DNA from: Coccinella septempunctata
Taxonomy: Eukaryota; Arthropoda; Insecta; Coleoptera; Coccinellidae
Direction of reading: 5' to 3'
Length of the DNA stretch: 64,000 nt
Assembly: GCF_907165205.1 (NCBI RefSeq)
Contig: NC_058192.1
Span: 9,238,001-9,302,000, forward strand
The translations under genes and the position numbers were made by a program. Shown here one piece after another: positions 49,589 to 59,539 of this stretch (positions are counted from its first letter, which is position 1; every line of letters begins with the position of its first letter). The notes beneath the pieces were generated by a model, which did not search any database, had not been told where the DNA came from, and saw only the letters and a list, made by a program, of their open reading frames with translations.

Positions 49589-50911
49589 TCAATATACTGA
49601 AATGCTGATAAGTGATTTAATACTTTGTATTCCACCCCTTGCGTTAATTACAGCTCGGCAACGACGGTTCATACTCAAAATGAGTGATCTTAAAATGTTC
49701 TGATCTAATCCTTCCCAGATTTCTCCAAGTTGGATTCCTAAGTCATTAAGAGTAACTGGATGATTTTCTGAACTTCTCAGCCTTCTATTGAGGTTGTTCC
49801 AAACCTGCTCAATCGTATTGAGATCTGGACTTCTTGCTGGCCATTCCATTCGAGAGACTTCAACCTCTTCAAGGTACTCCTGAACGATGCGCGCACGATG
49901 GTGTCTGGCATTATCGTCCATAAAAATGAAATTTTCACCAATGTATGGGGCAAATGGCACTACATGCTCTTCAAGAATGTTCCTTATATACTTATCAGCA
50001 TTCATAGCTCCATTATCAACGACCACTAGGTCTGTGCGAGCAGTCAAAGATATTCCACCCCAGTAGTATTCAGGAAATTGCACTGAGCATATCTTTCATG
50101 TGGACGTCTGTATACAAGAAAGCGTCGATCACAATGGTATAGGCAGAATCTAGACTCATCTGTGAAGAGAACTCTTTCCCAATCGGCCTCTTCCCAATAG
50201 ATATGCTCTCTCGCAAAATCCAAACGCGCCCTTCGATGGGCTGGGTTAAGAGCTGGGCCTCTTGCCGCGACACGAGGCCTTAAATCATATTCTCTGAGGC
50301 GATTTCTTATTGTCTGAGTGTTAATTTGCACCTCATGAGTTTGCTCAAGCTGAATTTGAAGGAGGCGAGCGTTTGCAAACCGTTGTCTCAACGAAGAAAC
50401 TCTCAAGTAACGTTCTTGAATGGCAGTTGTTACCCGTGGTCTACCCTGTCCTGGTCTTCGGACATTCATACCTGTCTCCCTGAATAGCTGCTACATTCTG
50501 GACACACTTTTATGGGAAACTTCAAACCTTTCTGCAATTCTTGTGTATGTCCACCCTTCTTCTCGCAAAACTACCGCTTGGGCACGTTCTTCTTGGGTCA
50601 AATTGCGTGTTTCGCCTTGCATAGCGATCGACGATCGAGTATAGAAAATCAAACGGAGGAAAAACTATTGATCACTAGAATTTATCGAGAACAACTGATT
50701 TTAGAATGGAGCCAATCAATACATTCAAAATCTGATAATATCATCTTTTTTTTATTTCTGCTGGGAAAAATCATCTATATTGAAGAAAACCGTTGAAAGT
50801 GGATAACATATGCATGCATAATTCTGATAAAAATAATTATCATTGAGAACACCTTCAGTTGTAGAATAAATTTGAGATTTCCATAATGTGCGTTAATTTT
50901 TTTGCGCAGTG
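49589..50911 (-). pseudogene. Dead Tc1-like DD34E transposon
   Basis: Transposase of the Tc1 group on the minus strand, about 340 residues in outline. The start MQGETRNLTQEERAQAVVL and helix-turn-helix are readable. The catalytic triad is visible: Asp in LFTDESRF, Asp in FMDDNARHH and Glu in SPDLNTIEQVW, with 34 residues between the last two. A TAG replaces the expected Trp codon in the first DNA-binding region (about 50493), and a small deletion near 50070 shifts the frame between YAQCN and WGGISLT. It cannot make transposase. The 5' terminal repeat survives at 50886-50911; the 3' one is not seen. It lies between CFAP47 and the CA-related gene. Confidence 0.9.
50886..50911 (-). repeat. Terminal inverted repeat of the Tc1-like element
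   Basis: Read on the minus strand it begins CACTGCGCAAAAAAATTAAC after a flanking TA (50912-50913), the expected Tc1/mariner target dinucleotide. No matching copy is found near 49550, so the element has lost its other end. Confidence 0.7.
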
Positions 50912-50996
50912 TATTTCAGGACAATAAATTAGTTAGGAACTCAGTTTTACCAATTTAATCTCTGTCAAAATATAATCAGACTAATCTTATCACTTA

Positions 50997-51764
50997 TCAC
51001 TTAGAACAACTGCAATCTTTGCCATCAGAGACAGTATAAATTTCAGCACCTGGAGGTATCGGTTGCACAGGTCTAAAATTTGAAACTATTAAATTTCCAT
51101 CTCTGGAACAGACGTTCGTGAAACATCCTAGATCCATCCTGGTGATCGGCAGCTTCTGCTTGAAAACAGTCCATTCGACACCCTCTTTAAATGGCGGAAA
51201 AGTTGTGGATCCAGTGTATCTGTAAAAGTTTGCCTTATCCTGTGGCAAGAAGTCCTTCAATGATACCACACAGTAGGGAACCGGTCTGTCTATACATTTA
51301 CTTATCTGAGGAATGAATGGAAGCATTTTACAGATACCGCAACTTGTGACGTCCGAGAATTCGTACAAAATTGAGAGGGCAGCAGCCCCCTCTTTCTCCA
51401 AAGCTTCATCTATTCCAGAAAATTCCGTGCAATACATTAATATGTGTGTTTCCAAGGGGAATCTCTCGTTGTTGATGGTGTGTGCTGAGCACCAGTGAAA
51501 ATCTATACGATCGATTATGTACTCAGAATGACTTAGCCCACCTCCTATTATAACGGGGCTTTGTTTTGGGCATATCCTGAGCAGAATTTGCTCACCATCG
51601 TTCCTTATCTCGGTGCAGAGCATTTTTTCCAGACCGTTGAATTCGAAAGGTTCCTTGAGATCTTCAGGGGCTGCTTTGGCCTCATCGCCGATGTTGATGG
51701 GTGAAGTGAGGGTGCAAGGCCCTCCCTTTTTAGCGCCACAAGCGCAGGGTGTTCCTGATGGCAT
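50997..51764 (-). CDS. Carbonic-anhydrase-related protein, one zinc ligand lost
   Basis: Single-exon 255-residue protein of the alpha-carbonic anhydrase fold. Family landmarks are NDGEQILL, QSPVIIGGG, DFHWCSAHTINNERFPLETHI, FYRYTGSTTFPPFKEGVEWTV and NFRPVQP. Of the three zinc histidines, the first (His94) is Asp88; the second (His96) is His90 and the third (His119) His107. The gatekeeper Thr199 is Phe189 (STTFPP). Normal CO2 hydration is therefore unlikely. The enzyme N-terminus before the SVxxxNNGH strand is largely missing and replaced by a Cys/Gly-rich start (MPSGTPCACGAKKGG); the C-terminus is CSCSK. A minus-strand ATTAAA lies 38 nt past the stop (50954-50959). It is head-to-head with the paralogue at 53657. 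Intronless structure suggests a retrocopy origin. No signal peptide is obvious. Confidence 0.85.
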   Translation of the reverse strand: MPSGTPCACGAKKGGPCTLTSPINIGDEAKAAPEDLKEPFEFNGLEKMLCTEIRNDGEQILLRICPKQSPVIIGGGLSHSEYIIDRIDFHWCSAHTINNERFPLETHILMYCTEFSGIDEALEKEGAAALSILYEFSDVTSCGICKMLPFIPQISKCIDRPVPYCVVSLKDFLPQDKANFYRYTGSTTFPPFKEGVEWTVFKQKLPITRMDLGCFTNVCSRDGNLIVSNFRPVQPIPPGAEIYTVSDGKDCSCSK

Positions 51765-53116
51765 TTTTCAGTTTTTCTTATGATCTAATTTTGAATTACT
51801 GGGAATTTTAATGAAACGACATTTTGAATTGATGATTTTGACAATCGTGGAAGGATTTGGTTTCCAAGGGAGAGTGTCATCTTTATTTGATGTCAGGATG
51901 GCATTATCATTTAATCTATGGGCATTATAATCCTACATGAAAATAGACAGGAGAATCTTCTGAGAATTTAACATTAACATAATGAGCGTCTTCAAGAATT
52001 GGAATAGTGATTTTTGTCAATTCCAATGCTATTTCATATTTTTCCTTTGGCGATGATCCTATAAAGCCTTCTTAGCTTTGCATGGAAATACTAGTTGGCT
52101 TTCGTCCTTCATTTTCCCAATTCATGATTTCACCAGGAAAGCACAACAAATAATGAATTATTTCCGTCTGTATCATAGGAAAAATTAGGGATCAGGCATG
52201 AAGAAATCATAGTTAGTCTCCTCAAAAATCCATAGAACAGCCCTGATCGGGAAAAAATAGACCTTAAGGTGTAATGAAACCTTTCTCAAATCAACAATCC
52301 CTACAATATAGTAGCTATAGAACAAATAATAACAACGAACATTAAAATAACGGTTTGAATTTCCATATTGAAAAGTAGAAGCAAAAATAATCCCAAGTCT
52401 TTATGAACCTTTGGGAATAAATACAGAGTTTTAGTACCTACTTTTTACCATTTTCATTCGCAAATAGATCATAAACCCTCCTCAAGTATATTTACTTCAT
52501 GTACTTAATTGAGATTAATTTCACCAACAACTCTCATCAGAGTGATAAACTGGAGCACAGCTTCGCTCGACTGTCGTAAAGAGGAGGTAGGGGATGATGG
52601 AAAATTAACACGTCCACAGGCGGATAAATAAAAAAATATAATTATTATTTATTGCAGTCCGTTTATTGTAATCAAGGGAGTGACATACATCTCTGTGGGG
52701 TCTCCACTGAGTTACACCCCAGTTTTAAGCTCGAGGGAGAAGAGATATACGGACCACCCTCTGTTTGATTTATACCCTATCTATTTATTAATACCGATAG
52801 GTTTCTCGTAATGATCAAACAACACTACAATGGAAAATATGAATTGAAAAGAATTAGAACAAAACACAGGGGAATAGGGTAGGATGCAGTACGAATTGAA
52901 TTGTTTTATGCGTGATTTATAAAAAATTTGGACAACTTATTCATTACAAGACCCAAAGAAATTTTTTGTATTTTAAACGAATTCATCAACACCAAGTATG
53001 ATAGAAGAACATTCATACACAAGCTGCACAAACTTCTACTCATTAGTAAGTCGTTAACATAATTTGTTTCAAGGGCAAAAAAATGAATGGGTATGTCCAT
53101 TATTATACTGCAGTTT
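51765..53116. other. Intergenic between the two CA-related genes (part)
   Basis: Shared upstream DNA of the divergent pair, AT-rich. No other gene or clear core promoter is seen. Confidence 0.45.
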
Positions 53117-53375
53117 GAGTTCTTCATAGACATAGAGACATGGACTGTGCCTTCCCTTTATATCTATGCATGAAATACGGTCAAAAAAATTGACAAAGAG
53201 AAAAACACGTCGGGAATGCAGTTGTCTTTTTCTAGAATTTTGATTGGTCTACACTCACCTCTATGTGAACAAAAAAGAGAAAGGTATGTCCCGACGAGCT
53301 TTTCTCTCTTTCTAATAAATAGCCAATTTCATGCTGGCATTGCTCAGTCCATGCCTCTATGTCTATGGAGTTCTT
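53117..53375. mobile_element. hAT-type MITE with perfect 8-bp target duplication
   Basis: A 243-bp element (53125-53367) is flanked by GAGTTCTT on both sides (53117-53124 and 53368-53375). Terminal inverted repeats start CATAGACATAGAG(A/G)CATGGACTG. Imperfect inverted similarity continues inward for about 95 bp (GCATGAAAT, AAAGAGA-AAA, CGTCGGGA). There is no coding capacity. The 8-bp duplication is characteristic of hAT transposition, and its exact match indicates a fairly recent insertion. Confidence 0.9.
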
Positions 53376-53656
53376 ATCTTCATCAACCACATTCTTGGTA
53401 GATTTCTTCAATTTTATGATCGGAATTTTTCATTTATAAGCCGTAGAAAAATTTCAGCAGAGCCTTCAGATTCCTCAATGCTGAATGCATATCATTGAAT
53501 AACTCAGCCTCTAGACTGATTACTGAAATGATTGTCATTTTGTTCCTTTTACTATTATCCACCTCCAAGTAAAGAAGAATATGAAATAAAGGGGTTTAAT
53601 GCATCTGTCATGAAGGTTATGGAAATGTCAAGAAACCATGCACTTTCAGTTGGAAA

Positions 53657-54799
53657 ATGGAATCACCAATTGATCTCTACGATGATATAATACAACATGA
53701 AGAAATAGAGCCATTAGTAATCGAAGATATCAATAAACAAATTTACGCAGAAATAATCAACACTGGCGAAGGCATTACCATCTCAGTATCTTCTCAAAAT
53801 AGTCCAGTAATAAGGGGTGGAGGACTGCCATACCCCGAATACGTGGTGTCCCAAATAATATTCCGTTGGGATTCCGAACACACGATCAACAAGGAAAAGT
53901 TCGCTATGGAAATTCAGACTTTGACCATCGCGAAGGAATGCAGGAACTTCGAAACCGCTTTGACCAAGGGTGGTGTTGCCATTTTCTCCACCTTATACAG
54001 CTTATCCCGCTTGGAGAACCAAGGTTTGAATGAGCTCTTACCAATAATTCCTTTCATAAGTGATGAGATCGGTAGGGTAGTTCCGTATGACGTCATGAGG
54101 TTGAGTCATTTTTTTCCTGAGAATTGGAACGACTTTTACAGATACAACGGCTCACTGACGTTTCCCCCATTCTCGACTGGGGTAATATGGACTATTTTCA
54201 AAGAAAAACAACCAGTGACAAGACCACAGATGGGACTCTTATGTGATATCCAAGATGAAGACGGTAACCTCATTGTTTGGAACAATTCTGCATCTAGAAA
54301 CGTTAAAACCGTATTTTATTCTTCTGGTAAGGTGAAAAGGAAATGCCAGTGTCCTCCTGGACATCGAAAGCACAAAATGCAGGTTGATGGTGATGAGGAT
54401 AAGGATAAATATGATGTTGAGGAAATCATAAAATCGCAAGTTTATGAGGTATTACAAGAGACGCCTAGAAAAGATGGGATACTCAAGGAAGAAACTGCTG
54501 ATTTGAATGACACCATTGCGAAAGATACGAATGTTCGGGAGGATACAAATAAAGACGATAAGAAAAAATTTGAGAAAGTCAGAATTGAAGGAAAAGAGGA
54601 ATCTCTCGTACGTGAAGTGGACAAAACGACTCAAACTGAGGGAGAATGGGAATCCATATCACTGGCGGCGAGAAGTTATGACTTGGACCCATATCACAAT
54701 GCTGGTCATGCTAATAAGAAGATATCAACAAGCGTTTCTTTCAAATTATCCCCAACTTCTGGTAGTGGAGAAAGTGGGGAACATACAAACAATGAATAG
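53657..54799 (+). CDS. Carbonic-anhydrase-related protein, all zinc ligands lost, long charged tail
   Basis: Single-exon 380-residue protein. Residues about 30-230 have the alpha-carbonic anhydrase fold and align with the gene at 50997: QNSPVIRGGG, FRWDSEHTINKEKFAMEI and FYRYNGSLTFPPFSTGVIWTI. All three zinc histidines are replaced (Ile68, Arg70, Gln87) and Thr199 is Phe, so it cannot be a zinc carbonic anhydrase. From about residue 235 a tail of roughly 145 residues is rich in Lys, Asp and Glu (GDEDKDKYDVEE, REDTNKDDKKKFEKV) and looks disordered. No signal peptide is seen. Vertebrate CARPs are the precedent for non-catalytic members acting as binding proteins; a role here is inference. It is divergently arranged with its paralogue, with the MITE between them. 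Confidence 0.83.
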   Translation: MESPIDLYDDIIQHEEIEPLVIEDINKQIYAEIINTGEGITISVSSQNSPVIRGGGLPYPEYVVSQIIFRWDSEHTINKEKFAMEIQTLTIAKECRNFETALTKGGVAIFSTLYSLSRLENQGLNELLPIIPFISDEIGRVVPYDVMRLSHFFPENWNDFYRYNGSLTFPPFSTGVIWTIFKEKQPVTRPQMGLLCDIQDEDGNLIVWNNSASRNVKTVFYSSGKVKRKCQCPPGHRKHKMQVDGDEDKDKYDVEEIIKSQVYEVLQETPRKDGILKEETADLNDTIAKDTNVREDTNKDDKKKFEKVRIEGKEESLVREVDKTTQTEGEWESISLAARSYDLDPYHNAGHANKKISTSVSFKLSPTSGSGESGEHTNNE

Positions 54800-54935
54800 G
54801 ATATCATCTGCATAGTCATGTTCTTATAAACTATGCCTCAACAAATAATATACTGATCTAACTAAAAATTTCTTCTCTTATATTGAAACCCATTTTACAA
54901 AGAGTTGTGGTATCTTGGACCACGTTTTATATAGT

Positions 54936-54941
54936 AATAAA
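54936..54941 (+). promoter_or_regulatory. Poly(A) signal of the second CA-related gene
   Basis: AATAAA 137 nt after the stop codon. Confidence 0.5.
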
Positions 54942-56780
54942 ATGAAGATCTACTTATATCAACATACTAGAAGGCCAAATTGAAAATGTCTATAATTTTC
55001 ATTACAATAAAGAGTATAGTAGGAAATATAAAGTTTTTTCTTGGGATTGAGGATGATCGGTTCTTTTGTAAAACATGTTGTTGTTCAGGTGACGCATTCA
55101 ATTGCTGTTAAGATGTAGATAATTAACATAGTGAAAGTTTATTACAATGTTAGTTTCTGCGTCTATCTTAATTGATTATTACGTTCCTTTATTGCATGCA
55201 AACAAAAAAAAACTCCTATGTCTTGCTCTTTTAGAAAGGTAGATTATTCTCAACTCTATTATTTGATTACGGTTTTTATTCTTGATTATTATTTGCCTCC
55301 AGATTTGATTGAGAAAATACGATAGGTAAATTCAAATCATTCTACGAAATATATCAATGAAACTTATCGTACATATTAATACGGATTTTATTGGCATATT
55401 AAAATGAAAAGATTCAAGAGATTAACAATAATCAATACAGAAATATATATATGGAATAAGTATTTCTTTCAGAGTATGCACGAAGTTTTCCAATCCTCAT
55501 TTTTAAATTTTCGATATTGAGAGATTGATTCAAATCCTTCGATAATGAATCTGAACTGTTGAGATGGAGGATGCGTTTTTTCAAAATCACGACTATTAAC
55601 AACCAACATTTAATCACATTCATGTATAATTCCGATTCTTGTATATGAAATCAAGAAAAACTGAAAGTTACTCCTGATCACCCTAATTATAAATTATTCC
55701 ATCATCATGGATACAAATTGTACAGTCGACTAATTAGATAAGATGTAATTCTTCTTAAATGAACCACAAGAGAATGGCATGTCCAATTATATTCATGACT
55801 TTGAATGTTCCTTTCATTGCCACGGTTATTGTCAAGGCAGAAATATTTATTCGAATCGATTCTAATTGAATTGAAGGGAGATCCTACCGTGCTAGTGTTC
55901 TTAAAACGGTTATGGATCAGATTATAGAATCGAGTAGTAGGTACCACATCGAATTTTATTCTTATTGAACAGATTTCTTCATTCCGCAGTGCAGAAGATT
56001 ATAATTGCCATATCATTTCAAAGGTTTCATTCAATTAAAAACACTGGGTGTTATGTTTTCTATGTTACTTCGTATACTATACTTTCATACCTGAATCAAC
56101 GATTGAAAACAAATGGAAATAGATTCGTCAATCCAACAATTTTTTTTTGATTGAGCTTTTCTGGTGCCTGGCGAAAGTATGTTTTATTTCGTCTGAATTT
56201 TGGGGAAGAATTCGCAACAAGCAGCTCAAACAATCCATCGTCGAATGTCCAGGAATCCCATTAAGAATATTAAGCTCCATAAAAAGGTAATCCATCACGG
56301 GACGTAAAAAGGCAACATCTGAAGTCGCTGAAATTCAAGCTACCGGAGACTTAACTCAATTAGCTGCGGTTTGCTCATGCAGCATATTAACTGCACTTGC
56401 CACGCCAGTTCCTATCGCATCTATCCCATATCGTGAGAACGGGATGTTATGTAGGGGCTAAGCGGTTCCCTGCCCTGGGGACTAAACTCTCTGCTCTCTA
56501 ATAGAATTACAGGATTGCTATCTGGCGAATGTCCTGCGTTCACCACCTACCAGACATCCTCTACGGAGGCGACACACTACGAACTTCAATCCTTGGAGAT
56601 TTTGCTTACAACAATTAAACCCCCTATTCATGTGTGCATGGGAAACGCTCTGTAGCGAATATGCAGGGTAGTGCATGTCATGGAATTGAGTTCCAGGGAT
56701 TAAACTGCGCCATATGAGTTAGGGATATTGACTTAAATTGCAGAAAAATATTGTTAAAATACGATTTTTGTGATGAAAAT
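54942..56780. other. Gene-free DNA
   Basis: No recognisable gene. The GC-richer stretch 56230-56730 may be an old transposable element, but I could not identify it. Confidence 0.45.
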
Positions 56781-56884
56781 TCATATTAATATGATTTCAA
56801 GTTGCAAATTAATTTTAGCCTGTAGGTCTGCAGCGTTTACAGGGTGGTTAAGAAAAATCGAATAAAATAACGAAATTTTATTCC

Positions 56885-57605
56885 CAGAGAATTCACGGTA
56901 CGGTCTAGCGTTATCGTCTAGAAATTGAAAAGCTTCACCGATATCAGCGTGAAAATTTGGCACAACATTGTCAATGACACGCTCCCTATAGTGTAAGGTG
57001 CGCCCGTTGAAACATATCCCGGTCCATACCATAACACTACCCCCTCGGAATGGATGGACTTCTTGGATATAGCGATGATTACGGGGTATGCGTGGGATTG
57101 TCCATACCCTTATTCTTCGAGAATCTGAAAATCGTCCATATCTGGATTCATCAGTGAAAAGGACACTACGCCATTGATCGTTCCAATTGATATGTTGCCT
57201 TGCCCATTCCAGTCTTTGACGCTTATGGTCACGTATTAATGGAACTCCTGTTAATGGACGTCTAGAACCTAGATTCACCTCTCTCAAACATCGTCTGATG
57301 GTTTCGATGGAAACTTGGACCCCCATCTGCATTTTGAAGAGTATTCCGTAGCATTCTACACATAGATGTAGGGTTTCATCTCGCCGAAACGGTTATGAAA
57401 CGATCCTGAACAAGTGTTGTTTTTCGTCGCCTACCAAGCCTTGGTCTTTCCAACACGGAACCTGTCTCCCTGAACCTATTCCAAAGTCGAGATATCACAC
57501 TTTGGCTGACTTGGAGCCTTTCCGCTACAACAACCTGAGTTAGGCCACCCTGTAGCACTCCGATAGCCCTATTAGCCTCAGGGTTTGTTTTTACGTCTTG
57601 GCATT
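56885..57605 (-). pseudogene. Second dead Tc1-like transposase, truncated
   Basis: Minus-strand relic of a Tc1-like transposase different from the one at 49.6 kb. Readable blocks are QVVVAERLQVSQSVISRLW (helix-turn-helix), RFRETGSVLERPRLGRRR, VQVSIETIRRCLRE, LFTDESRYGRF, FRGGSVMVW and FLDDNARPYR. A stop early in the open frame (after KNKP), a stop and frameshift after RFITVSAR (about 57370), and loss of everything after the second catalytic Asp (no SPDLNPIE block) make it inactive. Terminal repeats were not found. Confidence 0.88.
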
Positions 57606-58222
57606 TTCAGAAAACTCGTTTCAAATCGAAGCCGTTGATAAACTGACTTCATTTCAAAATAAGAACATTTATGAAGCATATGCAAAAAACCAAACTTCAG
57701 AAAAAAGGCGACCAGATTGACGAAATGTCTCATACTGATTTTTATTGGATCGATTCAAGTTGTTATTGAGTTTTAAATGATTTTACAGCGATTTTCTCGA
57801 AGATTACATACTCTTAAAAACGATTGAATACGACATCCCTAACTCTTGTGGAGCAGTTTATTTTGAAACGAACTGTGAATGGTGCTGAGTTTTGCCATCA
57901 TCTTCCCATATCGAAATTCAGCATACAACTCTAAGGGTTCGTGGATTTTCAGAATATTCCTCAGACGGAGTAAACCAAACAAAAATACTATACAGGGTGT
58001 CTTTAAAAAAATGCGAGGGACTTAGGGAGATGATTCCTCGATGAAAATAATCAGGCGTAGTTCCTATAATTTTTTTTCGAAATCGACCTCCCTTCTAAGA
58101 TACAGCCTTTGGAAGGCGATGAGGAGTTGACAGTTTTTATTCTTTTTTACGGTTTCTAAAAAACACTGTAGTCATAAAACTATACATAATATGAAGAACC
58201 AAGTAGATGTTACTCACATTTT
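57606..58222. other. No gene; repeat-like end
   Basis: ACAGGGTGTC at about 57993 is a common terminus of insect repeats. No boundaries or coding exons can be supported. Confidence 0.4.
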
Positions 58223-58328
58223 AACAGTAGGAAACTGTCTATATTGTATTCATGTTGTCCCACTTGCTAGCCTCGGCTACGCCTCGGCAATTTGTGGGCT
58301 CGACTGTAATAGACAGTTTCCTACAGTT
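58223..58328. repeat. Short inverted-repeat element
   Basis: 20-bp arms (58223-58242 and 58309-58328, one mismatch) with GTAGGAAACTGTCTAT at the core. They flank a GC-rich 66-nt centre containing CCTCGGCTACGCCTCGGC. It is probably a small MITE or a hairpin-forming fragment. No target duplication was identified. Confidence 0.7.
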
Positions 58329-59027
58329 GAAATTCACGTTCAAGTAAGAGTTTGATGTAAAGAGAAAATGGGTATAACCATTTCGAATAATGAACTCAAC
58401 GCAAATAAATCTGATTGCTGCTTGGAGGTATATGTGAATGGAAGAAGACTAAAAAGGAAACTCCTCACGATAAACGGGGCATCGCCAGACTTATTCCACA
58501 TTTCATTCCGAAGACTGTGCAGCAGTTGTCGGAAATAAAGCAGATTAAAATAAAGAATTCACGCTGGGGGGCAGAAATTTTTGAATTATTAAATATGGCG
58601 AGGCTTTTTGAAGCGAGCGATATGCGGAAGGCCGTTGTTTGCTAATTCATTTATACAAACATCCCCCGGTTTGGAGGGGGCGGTTCTGGCGTTTTATCAA
58701 ATTGAATTAAGCACCCTTCGGAAGTTGTCCCGTCTCTGTATTATACCGCAATAAAAACATTTCAGATTAATCTCTCTCTTAGCTCAAGTGAACAACGTGT
58801 TTCTCAGAGGGGGCCAGTTATGCCAACAATCGCAAAAGGAAAAGAGAATATCAGAGATCGATGGAAATTCCATCATCATGCTGTGATGTTATGTTTCAGT
58901 GCGAAAGGAACCAACAAATTCGTACCACAGAAAGAGAGAATAACAAAAACATTACGATAACTCCTGTAATTTTCACAGTTATGCTTTGAAACATATACAG
59001 GCTGGGCAAAATATTACAGGCTGGGGG

Positions 59028-59539
59028 ATCTCGAGAACTATGAGAGCTAGAAGAAAACGGATGACACTTTTCGTAACTCTTTTTCAGAGTGAATGGTGGA
59101 AACCTTAGCCACCTACGATTCTTCGTTTTTGAGTTATTAGCAAAAAATGGGATTCCGAAGATTTCAAAAGGATCTCATAAGTTTTTTGTCTTTGAAGTTA
59201 CAGATCTGAAACTTGAACCTTCTTCAGGCACTTTTTTTACGTAGAATCCACTGACGAGCTCGAAATATTTTTTTATTTCATTTTTTTAAGTACACACTTT
59301 TATTGAATTAGTTAGTTTTGAATTGGAAAAAATTTTTTGCCAGTAGATTTTACGTATAAAAGTGTCTAAGAAGGTTAAAGCTTCAGATCTGCAACTTTAA
59401 AGACAAAAAAGTTATGAGAACTAATAACTCAAAAACGAAGAATCGTAGGAGGCTACGGTTTTTGCCATCCTTTGTTTCTCTGGAAAAAAGCTCGAAAATG
59501 TGTCATCTGTTTTATTCTACCTCTCATAGTTCTCGAGAT
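59028..59539. repeat. Foldback element with about 200-bp inverted arms
   Basis: The left arm (59028-59254) and right arm (59339-59539) are imperfect reverse complements. Matching blocks are ATCTCGAGAACTATGAGAG, CTACGATTCTTCGTTTTTGA and GTTATTAG, then a TTTTTTGTCTTT block and CAGATCTGAA. The left arm has about 30 extra nt near 59150. There is no coding capacity, consistent with a non-autonomous foldback-type DNA element. Confidence 0.85.
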
